Positions 27,513 through 36,062 of a stretch of 64,000 nt of DNA are shown one piece after another (position 1 is the first letter of the stretch; every line of letters starts with the position of its first letter). The position numbers and the translations under genes are program-made. Below the pieces are notes generated by a model. The model searched no databases. It saw only the letters and a program-made list of their open reading frames with translations, and had not been told where the DNA came from. The DNA comes from Fischerella thermalis PCC 7521 (lineage in GTDB: Bacteria; Cyanobacteriota; Cyanobacteriia; Cyanobacteriales; Nostocaceae). Location: NCBI RefSeq assembly GCF_000317225.1, contig NZ_AJLL01000008.1, positions 1 through 64,000 on the forward strand, given 5' to 3'.

Positions 27513-28093
27513 TTTTTCCCGCCTTTTTGAAGTAATGTTAAAATTAGGACTTTGCCTTACTTTATTTTATCTCTGTTGTGATCTTAAACGGGTATTTTGA
27601 GATATTGCACCAGTTTTTGCGTCCGCCAAGAAATAAATTTCTTGGCTAATAGTTTAAGTCCACTCAAGTGGACTGTATTTACTAGTGGGAGTAAAACTTC
27701 TCCAAACTCAGCATATTCTCGAACCCACAACTATACTTTGGTTTGATGACATTCGGTTTTTTGAGTGTTAGTTCAATTCGCAGATATCAATATTAACTAA
27801 CTAAGTAATAAATTGGCAGGCTATTTGCCTCCAAAAGATGAATCTTAACTCAAAGCGTTTCTTAATTCTGTTCTAGCACTTTCTCAGGTTTATGATAATT
27901 TATTAGTATCACTCTGCTAATAGAAAATTGTAGAGTTCGGTAAACATCATTACCGATATTTGAGCTATGGCAGTCAAAGTTAATCTGTCTACAGCAAAAG
28001 CCTAAAAACTTGCTAGTACGGCAACCTGCAATACTAAATTTATAAGGCGATCGCTACAATCAAAGCTAGAAAGCGAATTGGAGAGCTACCAGG
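27513..28093. other. Intergenic region with two-hairpin repeat
   Basis: About 580 bases between divergent genes. Apart from the repeat at 27621-27674 described separately, I see no gene. Promoters for both flanking genes must lie here; the right one should be close to the HIP1 octamer just before the DUF4870 gene. Confidence 0.45.
27621..27674. repeat. Two-hairpin dispersed element, copy 1
   Basis: GCCAAGAAA/TTTCTTGGC (27625-27646) and AGTCCACT/AGTGGACT (27657-27674) are two perfect hairpins separated by CTAATAGTTTA. A second copy at 51779-51897 has the same plan, in inverted order, with changed but still paired bases. TTGCACCAG precedes both copies on the plus strand. Confidence 0.75.
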
Positions 28094-28468
28094 ATGCAAG
28101 TCACATATGATTCCGATAAGCGCAAATTGCTATCATCTCTGTGTCATGGAGCGATTTTCTTTAGTACAGCGTTGTTTTCAATTGGAGTTCCAATTGTAAT
28201 TAACTTAATTTCCGACGATCCAGTTGTGAAAAGCAACGCCAAAGAATCAATTAATTTTCACTTGAATGTTTGGTTTTGGGGAACCGTCATCGGAGTCCCT
28301 ATTGGAATTCTATCTTTCCTAACCTTTGGTATCGGCGGGATTTTGTTCTTTCCTGTTGTTGCTTTTGGTTTTCTATTGCACTGGGGACTGACAATCTGGG
28401 CATTATTAAAGTGTTTCAGCAATCCCGATGTACCTGTACATTATCCGTTTATTTTTCGACTCTTCTAA
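28094..28468 (+). CDS. DUF4870 membrane protein
   Basis: A 124-residue membrane protein with the DUF4870 pattern (distantly Tic20-like). It starts with MQVTYDSDKRKLLSSLCHG, has a conserved-type NAKESINFHLNVW segment and three to four hydrophobic helices, ending CFSNPDVPVHYPFIFRLF. Function unknown. The start is ATG 28094; no other in-frame start fits. It stands alone and is followed by a hairpin terminator. Confidence 0.85.
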   Translation: MQVTYDSDKRKLLSSLCHGAIFFSTALFSIGVPIVINLISDDPVVKSNAKESINFHLNVWFWGTVIGVPIGILSFLTFGIGGILFFPVVAFGFLLHWGLTIWALLKCFSNPDVPVHYPFIFRLF

Positions 28469-28500
28469 TCGTTCCAGCTCAAGATCAAGTTTATTTTTGG

Positions 28501-28533
28501 AAAAGGGATTGAAATAAGCGTCCCTTTTTTTGT
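28501..28533 (+). terminator. Rho-independent terminator of the DUF4870 gene
   Basis: AAAAGGGA pairs with TCCCTTTT across 12 bases, followed by TTTGTTTT. It lies 33 bases behind the stop codon. Confidence 0.7.
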
Positions 28534-28562
28534 TTTAGGATGCGATCGCATTCTACCGTTGA

Positions 28563-28940
28563 TCAAAATTCAAGAATTTCCTTAATCACACTCTTCAAGT
28601 CTTTTCCCGCAGGACGTTTAGCAAACTGTTCGTGATTATAAATCCACACCAGTTTAATTACACAGTCAATATTGTTAACCAAATACATCAATCTGACTTG
28701 TCCAGAAGCTCCTTTGGAAACCTTCAACTCCAAATTGTGAAAAGTCCATCCTTCAAGTAGCTGAATTTTCCCTGGTAAAGGTTCATGACGGGAATTTATT
28801 GGATATTGATCATCAATCAAATTTTCCAAAACTTCAGCAACAAGCTCAACAAAATCAACCCCTAGAGTTTTGGCTAGTTTTTGAATTATAATCGAAATTT
28901 GTTTATAGTACATTTTTACTATAAAATATGTTTGTCGCAT
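28563..28940 (-). CDS. RelE/ParE-like or HigB-like small protein
   Basis: A 125-residue protein whose C-terminal half has the pattern of RelE/ParE-superfamily toxins (SGQVRLMYLVNNIDCVIKLV followed by IYNHEQF), the sort that cleaves mRNA on the ribosome or poisons gyrase. The N-terminal half is unfamiliar. No antitoxin-like gene is adjacent: the gene stands alone between alaS and the DUF4870 gene. I use ATG 28940 (MRQTYFIVKMYY); TTG 28964 and ATG 28913 are alternatives. The family assignment is moderate and the toxin role is only inferred. Confidence 0.55.
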   Translation of the reverse strand: MRQTYFIVKMYYKQISIIIQKLAKTLGVDFVELVAEVLENLIDDQYPINSRHEPLPGKIQLLEGWTFHNLELKVSKGASGQVRLMYLVNNIDCVIKLVWIYNHEQFAKRPAGKDLKSVIKEILEF

Positions 28941-28996
28941 ACCAAAGACTTGTATAATCAGCAAGCTTTCACCAGCCTCAATCTCAGTTAGGGTTT

Positions 28997-29068
28997 CTCT
29001 TGGTGTCTTGGTGACTTTGTGGTGAAAAAGATAATCTTGAAACCACTAAGACACTAAGACACAAAGAG
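28997..29068. repeat. Imperfect inverted repeat (GTGTCTTGGTG family)
   Basis: CTCTTGGTGTCTTGGTGAC and the downstream AAGACACTAAGACACAAAGAG pair imperfectly around a central AGATAATC. It sits 75 bases behind the alaS stop codon on the minus strand. The same family lies at 5856-5921. Confidence 0.7.
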
Positions 29069-29142
29069 TACTAACACCAAGCGTATTTAGTTTTATCCTT
29101 AATTTGTACTCAATCAAAAATAAAGGATAGGTTAAGCTTTAT

Positions 29143-31806
29143 CTAACCCAACGCTGACTTTAACTCGCCTTTGGCTTTCTCCAAAGCCTCTGGTAATTTA
29201 CTTGCATTCCGTCCACCGGCTTGTGCCAAATTCGGTCTTCCACCGCCGCCACCGCCACAAATTTTGGCGATCGCACCGATAAATTTACCAGCTTGCAGTC
29301 CTTTCTGATTCACTTCCGGCGAAAAAGCAGCCACTAAACTAACTTTCCCGACTTCCGGGACAGAACCTAACACCACCGCCGCACCTGCACCAAGTTTTTG
29401 CTGCAAGCGTTCCGCCGCAGTTTTCAAAGACTCTGCGTCAACGTCTTCTAGCTGGGCGACGAGAATTTTATAATTGCCTACAGTTTCCACTGTTTGCAGG
29501 AGTTGATCAGATTTAACAATTGCCAACTGTGATTTGAGGTTTTCTAATTCCTTTTGGGTGTTTTTGAGTTCGTTTTGCAGAACCGTAATTCTGTCTGGTA
29601 ACTCTTCTGGTTTAACTTTGAATCTGTCGCTTAAATCTTTGACTACCGTATCCCGGACATTTAAGTAGTCTAGTATAGCTGGGCCGGAAACCGCTTCGAT
29701 TCGCCGTACCCCAGAAGCAACTCCAGCTTCCGAAATGATTTTAAACACACCAATCTCAGCAGTATTACTTACGTGAGTTCCACCGCACAATTCCATTGAC
29801 ACGCCAGGGAAATCAATCACGCGTACCTCGTCACCATATTTTTCGCCAAACATGGCGATCGCACCTTTCGCTTTTGCTTCTGCGATGGGCAAAATTGCTA
29901 CTTTCGCAGAGTGCGCCTCAGCAATCCAAGTGTTTACCTGTTCTTCAATTTGCTGAATCTCCTCAGCAGTCAACGCCCGAGGACAGTTGAAGTCAAAGCG
30001 CAATCTGTCAAAGTCGACTAAAGAACCCGCCTGGGAGATCGAATCATCGACGATTTTCTTTAACGCCGCTTGCAGTAGGTGAGTGGCGGTGTGGTTAGCT
30101 TGGGCGCGACGGCGACAAGCGCGATCGATTTGGGCGGAAACAGTATCGCCGACTCTCAGTGTACCCCGTTCGATGCGTCCGAAGTGGACATGAAAATCTG
30201 ATTCTTTCTTGACATCGTTAATAGTAACAACGACACCCTCACCACTTAGATAACCCTTGTCGCCAATTTGTCCGCCCGACTCTGCATAAAATGGCGTTTT
30301 GTCGAGGACTATTTGCACGTCTGTTCCTGCTTCTGCTTCTTCTTCAGCAATACCATTGACAAGTATCGCTTCCACTTTTGCAGTTGCTGTTGGTTGTGCG
30401 TAGCCCAAAAATTCCGTGGCGTGGATATGTTCTGCTAGTTTGTCGAGCGAACCTTGCACAGTTAAATCGATGGTTTCGTGGGCTTTTCTGGCGCGTTGTC
30501 TCTGCTTTTCCATTTCTGCATCGAAGCCAGCAACATCAATTGTTAAGTTGTTTTCTTGAGCAATTTCTTGAGTTAATTCTAAGGGGAAACCATAAGTATC
30601 AAACAATGTGAAAGCATCTTCACCGTTAATTTGGGTTTTGCCCTGTTGCTTCACCTGAGCAATAATTTCCTCAAGTAGCTTTTCGCCTCTTTCCAAAGTT
30701 TGTAAAAAGCGAGATTCTTCTCGTTGCAATTCTGCTTTAATGCTATTTTCCCGTTGGCGGAGATTGGGGTAAGCGTCTTCAGCGAGGGAAATGGCAACCT
30801 CAGCAACTTGGGGTGTAAAGACGTTACATGTAACGTCTTTACGGTAAATGCCAATTAAGCGTCCGTGTCGTACCAGACGCCGAATGAGACGCCGCAGCAC
30901 ATAACCTCGTCCGACATTGGAAGCGCGAATTTCATCAGCGATCATGTGGACGACGGCGCGAGTGTGATCGCCGATTATTTTGAGGGAAACTTGGTTTTTC
31001 TCGTCTGATTTATGGTAGTCAATACCAGCAATTTCTGCCGCTTTTTTAATAATCGGGAAAATTAAATCAGTTTCGTAGTTGTTGGGAACGCTTTGAAGAA
31101 TCTGCGCCATCCTCTCTAAACCCATGCCGGTATCAATGTTTTTGTTGGCAAGGGGTGTGAGATTGCCTTCTGCATCACGGTTGTATTGCATGAAGACGAG
31201 GTTGTAAAACTCGATGAACCGAGTGTCGTCTTCTAAATCTATATTGTCGTTGCCTTGTTCTGGATGGAAATCATAGTATATTTCTGAACAGGGACCACAG
31301 GGGCCGGTGGGGCCAGATGCCCAGAAGTTATCCTCTGCACCCATGCGTTTGATGCGCTTTTCAGGGACGCCGATTTTATCCCGCCAGATGGCGTAAGCTT
31401 CGTCATCTTCTTCGTAGACGCTGACAACTAGGCGTTCTGGGGGTAATTTAAAGACAGTTGTAGAGATTTCCCAACCCCAAGCGATCGCCTGTTCTTTGAA
31501 ATAGTCACCAAAGCTGAAGTTACCCAACATTTCAAAAAACGTATGATGCCGTTTGGTACGGCCGACGTTTTCGATATCGTTGGTGCGGATGCATTTTTGG
31601 GAAGTCGTCGCCCGTTTGAACTCTGGTGTGCGTTGTCCTAAAAATATCGGTTTAAATGGTAGCATCCCCGCGATCGTCAGCAGTACTGTTGGATCTTCTG
31701 GAACGAGGGAAGCACTTGGGAGAATCTGGTGTCCCCGTTGGGCATAGAAGTCAAGGAATAAGGCGCGTATTTCGTTACCGCTGAGGTAGTGGGGATGAAA
31801 AGACAT
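29143..31806 (-). CDS. alaS: Alanyl-tRNA synthetase
   Basis: A class II synthetase of 887 residues that charges tRNA(Ala) and edits mischarged Ser and Gly. The catalytic N-terminal domain with [15 protein letters not shown] and GMGLERM, the editing domain with HTATHLL and CGGTHV, and the C-terminal DHHA1-type Gly-rich region ([19 protein letters not shown]) are all present. Residues about 322-331 ([10 protein letters not shown]) are an in-frame insertion encoded by a perfect palindrome (see that entry); other cyanobacterial synthetases read directly from RLIGI into the following helix here, as far as I recall the family. The start is ATG 31806. The gene stands alone. Confidence 0.96.
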   Translation of the reverse strand: MSFHPHYLSGNEIRALFLDFYAQRGHQILPSASLVPEDPTVLLTIAGMLPFKPIFLGQRTPEFKRATTSQKCIRTNDIENVGRTKRHHTFFEMLGNFSFGDYFKEQAIAWGWEISTTVFKLPPERLVVSVYEEDDEAYAIWRDKIGVPEKRIKRMGAEDNFWASGPTGPCGPCSEIYYDFHPEQGNDNIDLEDDTRFIEFYNLVFMQYNRDAEGNLTPLANKNIDTGMGLERMAQILQSVPNNYETDLIFPIIKKAAEIAGIDYHKSDEKNQVSLKIIGDHTRAVVHMIADEIRASNVGRGYVLRRLIRRLVRHGRLIGIYRKDVTCNVFTPQVAEVAISLAEDAYPNLRQRENSIKAELQREESRFLQTLERGEKLLEEIIAQVKQQGKTQINGEDAFTLFDTYGFPLELTQEIAQENNLTIDVAGFDAEMEKQRQRARKAHETIDLTVQGSLDKLAEHIHATEFLGYAQPTATAKVEAILVNGIAEEEAEAGTDVQIVLDKTPFYAESGGQIGDKGYLSGEGVVVTINDVKKESDFHVHFGRIERGTLRVGDTVSAQIDRACRRRAQANHTATHLLQAALKKIVDDSISQAGSLVDFDRLRFDFNCPRALTAEEIQQIEEQVNTWIAEAHSAKVAILPIAEAKAKGAIAMFGEKYGDEVRVIDFPGVSMELCGGTHVSNTAEIGVFKIISEAGVASGVRRIEAVSGPAILDYLNVRDTVVKDLSDRFKVKPEELPDRITVLQNELKNTQKELENLKSQLAIVKSDQLLQTVETVGNYKILVAQLEDVDAESLKTAAERLQQKLGAGAAVVLGSVPEVGKVSLVAAFSPEVNQKGLQAGKFIGAIAKICGGGGGGRPNLAQAGGRNASKLPEALEKAKGELKSALG
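30815..30842. repeat. Perfect 28-bp palindrome in frame inside alaS
   Basis: The sequence GTAAAGACGTTACA is followed directly by its exact reverse complement. It lies in the alaS coding region at codons 322-331 and keeps the reading frame. It matches the dispersed palindrome family of this window (31908-31937, 39549-39577, 61448-61479) in the core AGACG...CGTCT. Confidence 0.92.
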
Positions 31807-32193
31807 GGGTTATTACACTAAGACTAGGGAGTTAGAGAACTGTTAGTTGTTGGTTGTTGGTTGTTGGTTGTTGGTTGTTTAACATCATCCCCAAACCACT
31901 AACCAATGTACAGACGCGATGTTCCTCACGTCTCTACCAACCACTAACTAGTCTCTCTTACAGAAAAAGTATGCCGCAGAAAAGGACTTCTGTGCCACTA
32001 ACTACGTAAGACTTCTGAAGGAGGATTTACTTGTTCAGTGTAATTGCATAACTAACTTGTGACAAAGTTGCTGTCAAATGTGCCGCTATATGAAGCTGCA
32101 CATTTTCCTGACTTTAGTAGGATGAGGAGTTTAAGTTTGTTCCATAAAATAAAAATCTCAAGATTGTAGTATTTTTACGTACCGAGGTTGTTC
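31807..32193. other. Intergenic region with heptamer repeats and palindrome
   Basis: Between divergent alaS and the HMA-domain gene. Contains five units of TTGTTGG-type repeat (31846-31880) and an imperfect palindrome at 31908-31937 (GTACAGACG...CGTCTCTAC). A GTA-N8-TAC motif at 32169-32182 was considered as an NtcA site and rejected. No further gene was recognised. Confidence 0.5.
31846..31880. repeat. Heptanucleotide short tandem repeat (GTTGTTG)n
   Basis: Five contiguous 7-base units (TTGTTGG frame) in the alaS upstream spacer; the same unit occurs at 15486-15512 in fewer copies. Confidence 0.9.
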
Positions 32194-32397
32194 ATGGCCC
32201 TGAAATTAACCGTCCCAAATATATCTTGTGAGGATTGTGCCAGTACAATTGTAGAATCTATCCACACAATGGAACCTGATGCAAAAGTCGCGGTGGATGT
32301 CAAAGGTAAAACTGTAACCGTAGAATCCGCAGCATCAGAAGAGTCTATTAAACAAGCAATTGTTGCAGCTGGATACACTATTGAAGGCTATCAATAA
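32194..32397 (+). CDS. Heavy-metal-associated (HMA) domain protein
   Basis: A 67-residue stand-alone ferredoxin-fold metal-binding domain. The metal site is CEDC in NISCEDCASTIVESI (about residues 9-23), the CxxC of copper/zinc chaperones; the residue before it is Ser rather than the usual Met-x pattern. Such proteins carry Cu(I) or Zn to P-type ATPases such as CtaA or PacS, but none is encoded here. I use ATG 32194, six bases behind GAGG; a TTG two codons upstream is in frame. The gene stands alone. Metal specificity cannot be read from the sequence. Confidence 0.9.
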   Translation: MALKLTVPNISCEDCASTIVESIHTMEPDAKVAVDVKGKTVTVESAASEESIKQAIVAAGYTIEGYQ

Positions 32398-32624
32398 TAA
32401 CTAAAAATTCGGATTAACCTTGTCCCATCAAGGAACTATCGGTCAAAGAAATAAGGAGGAAAGATTAAGCGGGTAGAAATATTCTTTACCCTACTCTTAC
32501 AAAATTATCTTTTGCAAGTTGTTAATTCTTTTTACCTTCTTTAATTTTATTTCTGTAATTCTTCTAAATTATGATTTTTGAATTGTTTGTTGATTCGTAG
32601 GCAATAATTCCTTGATGGTACAAG
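32398..32624. other. AT-rich spacer behind the HMA gene
   Basis: No gene or strong terminator found; the sequence ends in a possible promoter for the candidate RNA (GTAGGCAATAATTCC around 32598). Confidence 0.4.
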
Positions 32625-32870
32625 CCCCCTGAAAAATCTGTAGGTTCGATCCAAAATCTGTTTTGAAAATAAGGCACAGGAGCCAGTGCGGTAGACGGGT
32701 CTCCCAGCAAAAACTACCTGGCGTGGCAGATGACAGAATTTCGTTGTGCCAAAACAGCAGCGTGAATGACTGTCTTGAAAAGCTTACCCACCCTTAGGAA
32801 ACTCACTGATCCTCCGGGGGATTAACCTCGACGAGAACCGCCTGTTTTTCGCGCTGCTTTATCAAGTAAA
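32625..32870 (+). ncRNA. Candidate structured non-coding RNA
   Basis: This stretch has higher GC than its surroundings, no coding frame and clear nested pairing. GGCACA (32673-32678) pairs with TGTGCC (32745-32750). Inside it, GCCAG (32682-32686) pairs with CTGGC (32718-32722), GTAG with CTAC (32714-32717), and GGG-TCT-CCC caps the arm. Further on, ATCC-GGAT and CTCG-CGAG hairpins follow, and AGCAGCGTG (32757-32765) can pair with CGCGCTGCT (32850-32858). I could not match it to tmRNA, RNase P RNA, SRP RNA, 6S RNA or a known riboswitch by memory. Strand and ends are uncertain; the plus strand is favoured by the promoter-like upstream sequence. Confidence 0.4.
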
Positions 32871-33408
32871 GTGCGTCTACAAATTTTTGACAAAATTCAC
32901 ACTTGTTTGATACCGAAGTGATAGATATACTCTCTTTCTAAAGGAAATTAAGTACGTAATGGTTTTTACGGAAAATTTCATCAAATTATTCATGCTCTTG
33001 ATGCCAGTACAATAATACCTGAAACTTATACTGAGGAAGTGATTGCATGTTCAAGAATAGTAATTCATGTAATTTTATTATCACCGTAGAATTTTGGATA
33101 ATAGACTCCAGGAAATTACAGTAATACTTTTATACTTAAAAAGATTATTCAGTATTTATACTGTTTGAAATTAAGGTTATCTGGGCAGAAATTAGGTATC
33201 AGAAATTTTAACTCTAGACACTGTAGTAAAGATTAGTATTTTAAGGAGATAAACATTGAAAATCGCTTGTAGTTCGGACAACGAGACAATAAAATGAGGG
33301 GTAATACCCCTAGCTAAATATGTAGGTATTTATAGTAAAGAGAGTAAACCTGAATAGGGTTCACTAAAACCATTCCCTCAAAGTTAAAATGGGGCAAAAA
33401 GCAAAACA
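32871..33408. other. AT-rich leader region of the diguanylate cyclase gene
   Basis: About 540 bases with no gene recognised. AAGGAGATAAACATTG at 33242 looks like a ribosome binding site but the frame following it closes quickly. The promoter of the diguanylate cyclase gene should lie here. Confidence 0.4.
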
Positions 33409-34437
33409 ATGAAGATTTCTATTCTGATCTTTGGAAGTGATAACTTTATCGCCAAGCTTCCAGATCAGATCCATGATGCAAACTCTTTTAATTTAGAAGT
33501 TATCACTAATCTTAATCAGGCGATATCTCGCATTCAAATTACGCCGCCCGATATATTAATTGTCCAGACAAGCTGTGATGGCAGCATGGAACTCTGTTAT
33601 TGGTTAAAAGAACAAACAAAATTATCTTGGATCTACTGTATTCTTTTGGAGGATCGCTCTCAATTACTTCTTGATAGAAGTAGGTATGGCAGAGAGTGGG
33701 AATTAGAAATGACTTCGATCGCCCTTAGGGAAGGGGCTGATGCTTATATATGGCTACCTCTAGAAGAAACAGATTCTACCTCAGCAGAGTTAACCGCTAG
33801 CCAAAACTTGTTGCTAGCACAGTTAACTATTGGTTTGCGAAAAGCACAGAAATACCGTGATTTGATCCGGACAAATGATTTGTTGTTAGCGATCGCTTTA
33901 GCTGATTCACTGACAGAATTGAGTAATCGTCGGGCTTTAGAGTGGGATTTACCCAGACAAATCCAAAAAGCCCGTACTAATGGCACTCCTTTGAGTTTGA
34001 TTATTTTAGATGTTGATTATTTTAAAAAAGTTAACGATTCTTATGGTCATTTAGTTGGCGATCGCCTTTTACAGTTATTATCCAACCGACTGCGGCAAAA
34101 TCTCCGATATCAAGATACTGCTTTTCGTTATGGCGGAGAGGAATTTGTGATTATTCTCAGCCACACAAGTTGCGATGAAGCAGTAGTGGTGGCGCGTCGT
34201 CTCAATCGTATAGTCAGCGAACAGCCATTTGCAATCAACAATCAACTCTCAATCAACATCACCATTAGCTTGGGAACAGCTTGTCTGCGAATGGAAGATG
34301 ATGTTAACGGTATCAGCCTGTTGAACCGCGCTGATCAATGTTTATTGCAAGCTAAAGCGGCTGGACGTAACTGTGTAATTAGCTATGAGAAGTACTTTTC
34401 TCACCATACCTCCCATCTCCGGGTAGTTTCTTCTTAA
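33409..34437 (+). CDS. Diguanylate cyclase with degenerate receiver-like domain
   Basis: A 342-residue c-di-GMP-synthesising protein. The C-terminal GGDEF domain (about residues 165-335) carries an intact active site RYGGEEF and, just before it, the RxxD inhibitory site (RYQD), so product inhibition is expected. The N-terminal 120 residues have a receiver-like fold pattern, but the strand that normally ends in the phosphorylated Asp reads ILIVQTSCD, with Gln at that place. Phosphorylation control is therefore doubtful. No histidine kinase is adjacent. The start is ATG 33409. The signal it senses is unknown. Confidence 0.9.
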   Translation: MKISILIFGSDNFIAKLPDQIHDANSFNLEVITNLNQAISRIQITPPDILIVQTSCDGSMELCYWLKEQTKLSWIYCILLEDRSQLLLDRSRYGREWELEMTSIALREGADAYIWLPLEETDSTSAELTASQNLLLAQLTIGLRKAQKYRDLIRTNDLLLAIALADSLTELSNRRALEWDLPRQIQKARTNGTPLSLIILDVDYFKKVNDSYGHLVGDRLLQLLSNRLRQNLRYQDTAFRYGGEEFVIILSHTSCDEAVVVARRLNRIVSEQPFAINNQLSINITISLGTACLRMEDDVNGISLLNRADQCLLQAKAAGRNCVISYEKYFSHHTSHLRVVSS

Positions 34438-34443
34438 AAAATT

Positions 34444-35121
34444 TTATAATTTCTCGTCAATAATTTTTACGCATTCTGCTACTGTAGCCTTCTGTCGCAT
34501 CGCATCTACCAAAGCTTGATAAGCCGACCAATTTTCTTGCAGGAGGGTTTTAGCTTGCAACGCACAAAAACGTTGTTTTTGTTCGCAAGCAGACGCAGAA
34601 AAACCCAAACTCTTCAAAACGCCTGCTAATTTGCTTTTATCATCAGCTCCACCTTCAGCATTTTCATATACTAAAGTTTCAGCAGTAATACCCGCCATCC
34701 ATACAGTACAGTAACGGTCTAGCATTTGGGCGGTTAGCTTACCCCATTCTAGTTGAGATGCTAACTCAGCATCATCAAAACTGACACCGCCTTGTCCTGG
34801 TTGTTTTTGCTTCCAAGCTTCCCAAGCACTGAGGGTATAGCCGATGACGGGAATACCCAACAGATACGCAACCAAAAAATGTCCAGCTTCGTGATGAATG
34901 ATGCGTTCTCTGTGTTTCGGTGAAAACCCCGCTACCCAATCTAAAAATATAGTTCCCCCCTTACCTTGCAAGCCGAAAGAATCGAAAGTGGCTATCCCCA
35001 AAATCGTGAAAGTCGCAAGCGCTGGTACGGTGGGCGATAAATTAAACATTGACCCCAGTAGAGTCGAAAGGGTCATGAGAAAGACAAAAATTGCAACTAA
35101 ATTCAGGGCGGTTTTGCTCAT
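34444..35121 (-). CDS. FtsH-peptidase-like membrane protein without AAA domain
   Basis: A 225-residue protein with two N-terminal hydrophobic segments (about residues 5-48) and an M41-type zinc-protease motif, RIIHHEAGHFLVAYLLGIPV (HEAGH near residue 77). The helix EAGH...AETLVYENAEGGADD further on may supply the third ligand as in FtsH. The AAA ATPase module, present in true FtsH, is missing, so the protein could be an ATP-independent membrane protease or a regulatory relative. Such peptidase-only proteins occur in cyanobacteria and plastids. The start is ATG 35121. It converges on the diguanylate cyclase gene, six bases apart. Confidence 0.75.
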   Translation of the reverse strand: MSKTALNLVAIFVFLMTLSTLLGSMFNLSPTVPALATFTILGIATFDSFGLQGKGGTIFLDWVAGFSPKHRERIIHHEAGHFLVAYLLGIPVIGYTLSAWEAWKQKQPGQGGVSFDDAELASQLEWGKLTAQMLDRYCTVWMAGITAETLVYENAEGGADDKSKLAGVLKSLGFSASACEQKQRFCALQAKTLLQENWSAYQALVDAMRQKATVAECVKIIDEKL

Positions 35122-35368
35122 ACTAGACTGAAATCTTGCTGCTTAACATTTCTTAATTTCATTATGAAGCGATCGCAGCAACTCTAAGTAGATCGGCAAA
35201 ATTAAAGTTAACTCAATGGTCAATGGTTAGTAGTTAGTGGTTGGTTATTCCCCATACTCCACCCTACGGGAAGCCACGCAGAGCGCGTCTACACACTCCA
35301 CGCACTCCGGGGTACTGCCAAGATGTAAAAACAATCTTACAATGCAACCAGTTTGTAGTTGGGGTTTT

Positions 35369-35755
35369 ATGCTATTTCAATTTACTGACGCACTTGTAAC
35401 TTTCGCATCTTTTGAATTTGAAAGATTAGTTAGTTTTTATACTAATCTTTTTAATCAAAAACCCGAACATATCATATCTAATGTCTATGCTGAGTTCCAA
35501 CTACCTAGTTTAAAATTAGGAATATTTAAACCAAAACCAACCCATTATTTAGAATTTGAGTATTCAACTAAAAGCAAAATTAGCTTGTGTTTAGAGGTGA
35601 GAAATTTAGAGGATGCGATCGCTCATTTAACAGCTTTAGGCTATCCCCCACCAGGGGAAATCATCATTGCATCCCACGGTAGAGAAATTTATGCTTATGA
35701 CCCTGATGGCAATCGTTTGATTTTACATCAGTCTGAACTCAAAAAAGGGATGTAG
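35369..35755 (+). CDS. VOC (glyoxalase/bleomycin-resistance fold) protein
   Basis: A 128-residue member of the vicinal-oxygen-chelate superfamily. It shows the paired beta-alpha-beta-beta-beta pattern: FASFEFERLVSFYTNLF near the N-terminus and LEDAIAHLTALGY with EIYAYDPDGNRLILHQ near the C-terminus, where the final Glu of the metal site is replaced by His or Gln. The substrate is unknown. I start at ATG 35369 because upstream in-frame sequence (from 35237) consists of repeat-like DNA (around 35265-35322); ATG 35342 is possible. It stands alone. Confidence 0.8.
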   Translation: MLFQFTDALVTFASFEFERLVSFYTNLFNQKPEHIISNVYAEFQLPSLKLGIFKPKPTHYLEFEYSTKSKISLCLEVRNLEDAIAHLTALGYPPPGEIIIASHGREIYAYDPDGNRLILHQSELKKGM

Positions 35756-36062
35756 GGGAGTAATACCATTTCACAAAATTATTGATACAAATCCTCTCCC
35801 CTGTCTTCCTTGTCCTCCTTGTCTCCTAGTCGCTAAATTTATCAAACTTATAGTGAAACGGTATAAGGATGTAGGGGTGTAAGAAAAGCGAAATTTTGAT
35901 TTACCCTAATGTACACGAATTTATTTCGTGGAAAAGATCATAAGATTTGTATCAAGCTAAAAGTACAACGAGTCTACTTAGCATCCTAAGAACGAAATCC
36001 CATTATTTATAGGGTTTCCCTTTTGCCTTCTCATTAATAACTAATGTCAAAAGATAAGAAAA
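35756..36062. other. Spacer before rbgA
   Basis: No gene recognised. AAACGGTATAAGGATGTAGG and ATACCATTTCAC resemble dispersed short repeats; the region lacks a strong hairpin. Confidence 0.4.

Noticed and set aside
32169-32182. GTA-N8-TAC motif resembling an NtcA site
   Set aside because: It ends only 11 bases before the ATG of the HMA gene, too close for activation at a usual position and overlapping the ribosome binding site region; such motifs occur by chance.
32641-32655. GGTTCGATCC as a tRNA T-arm
   Set aside because: No acceptor, D or anticodon arms can be formed around it in either direction.
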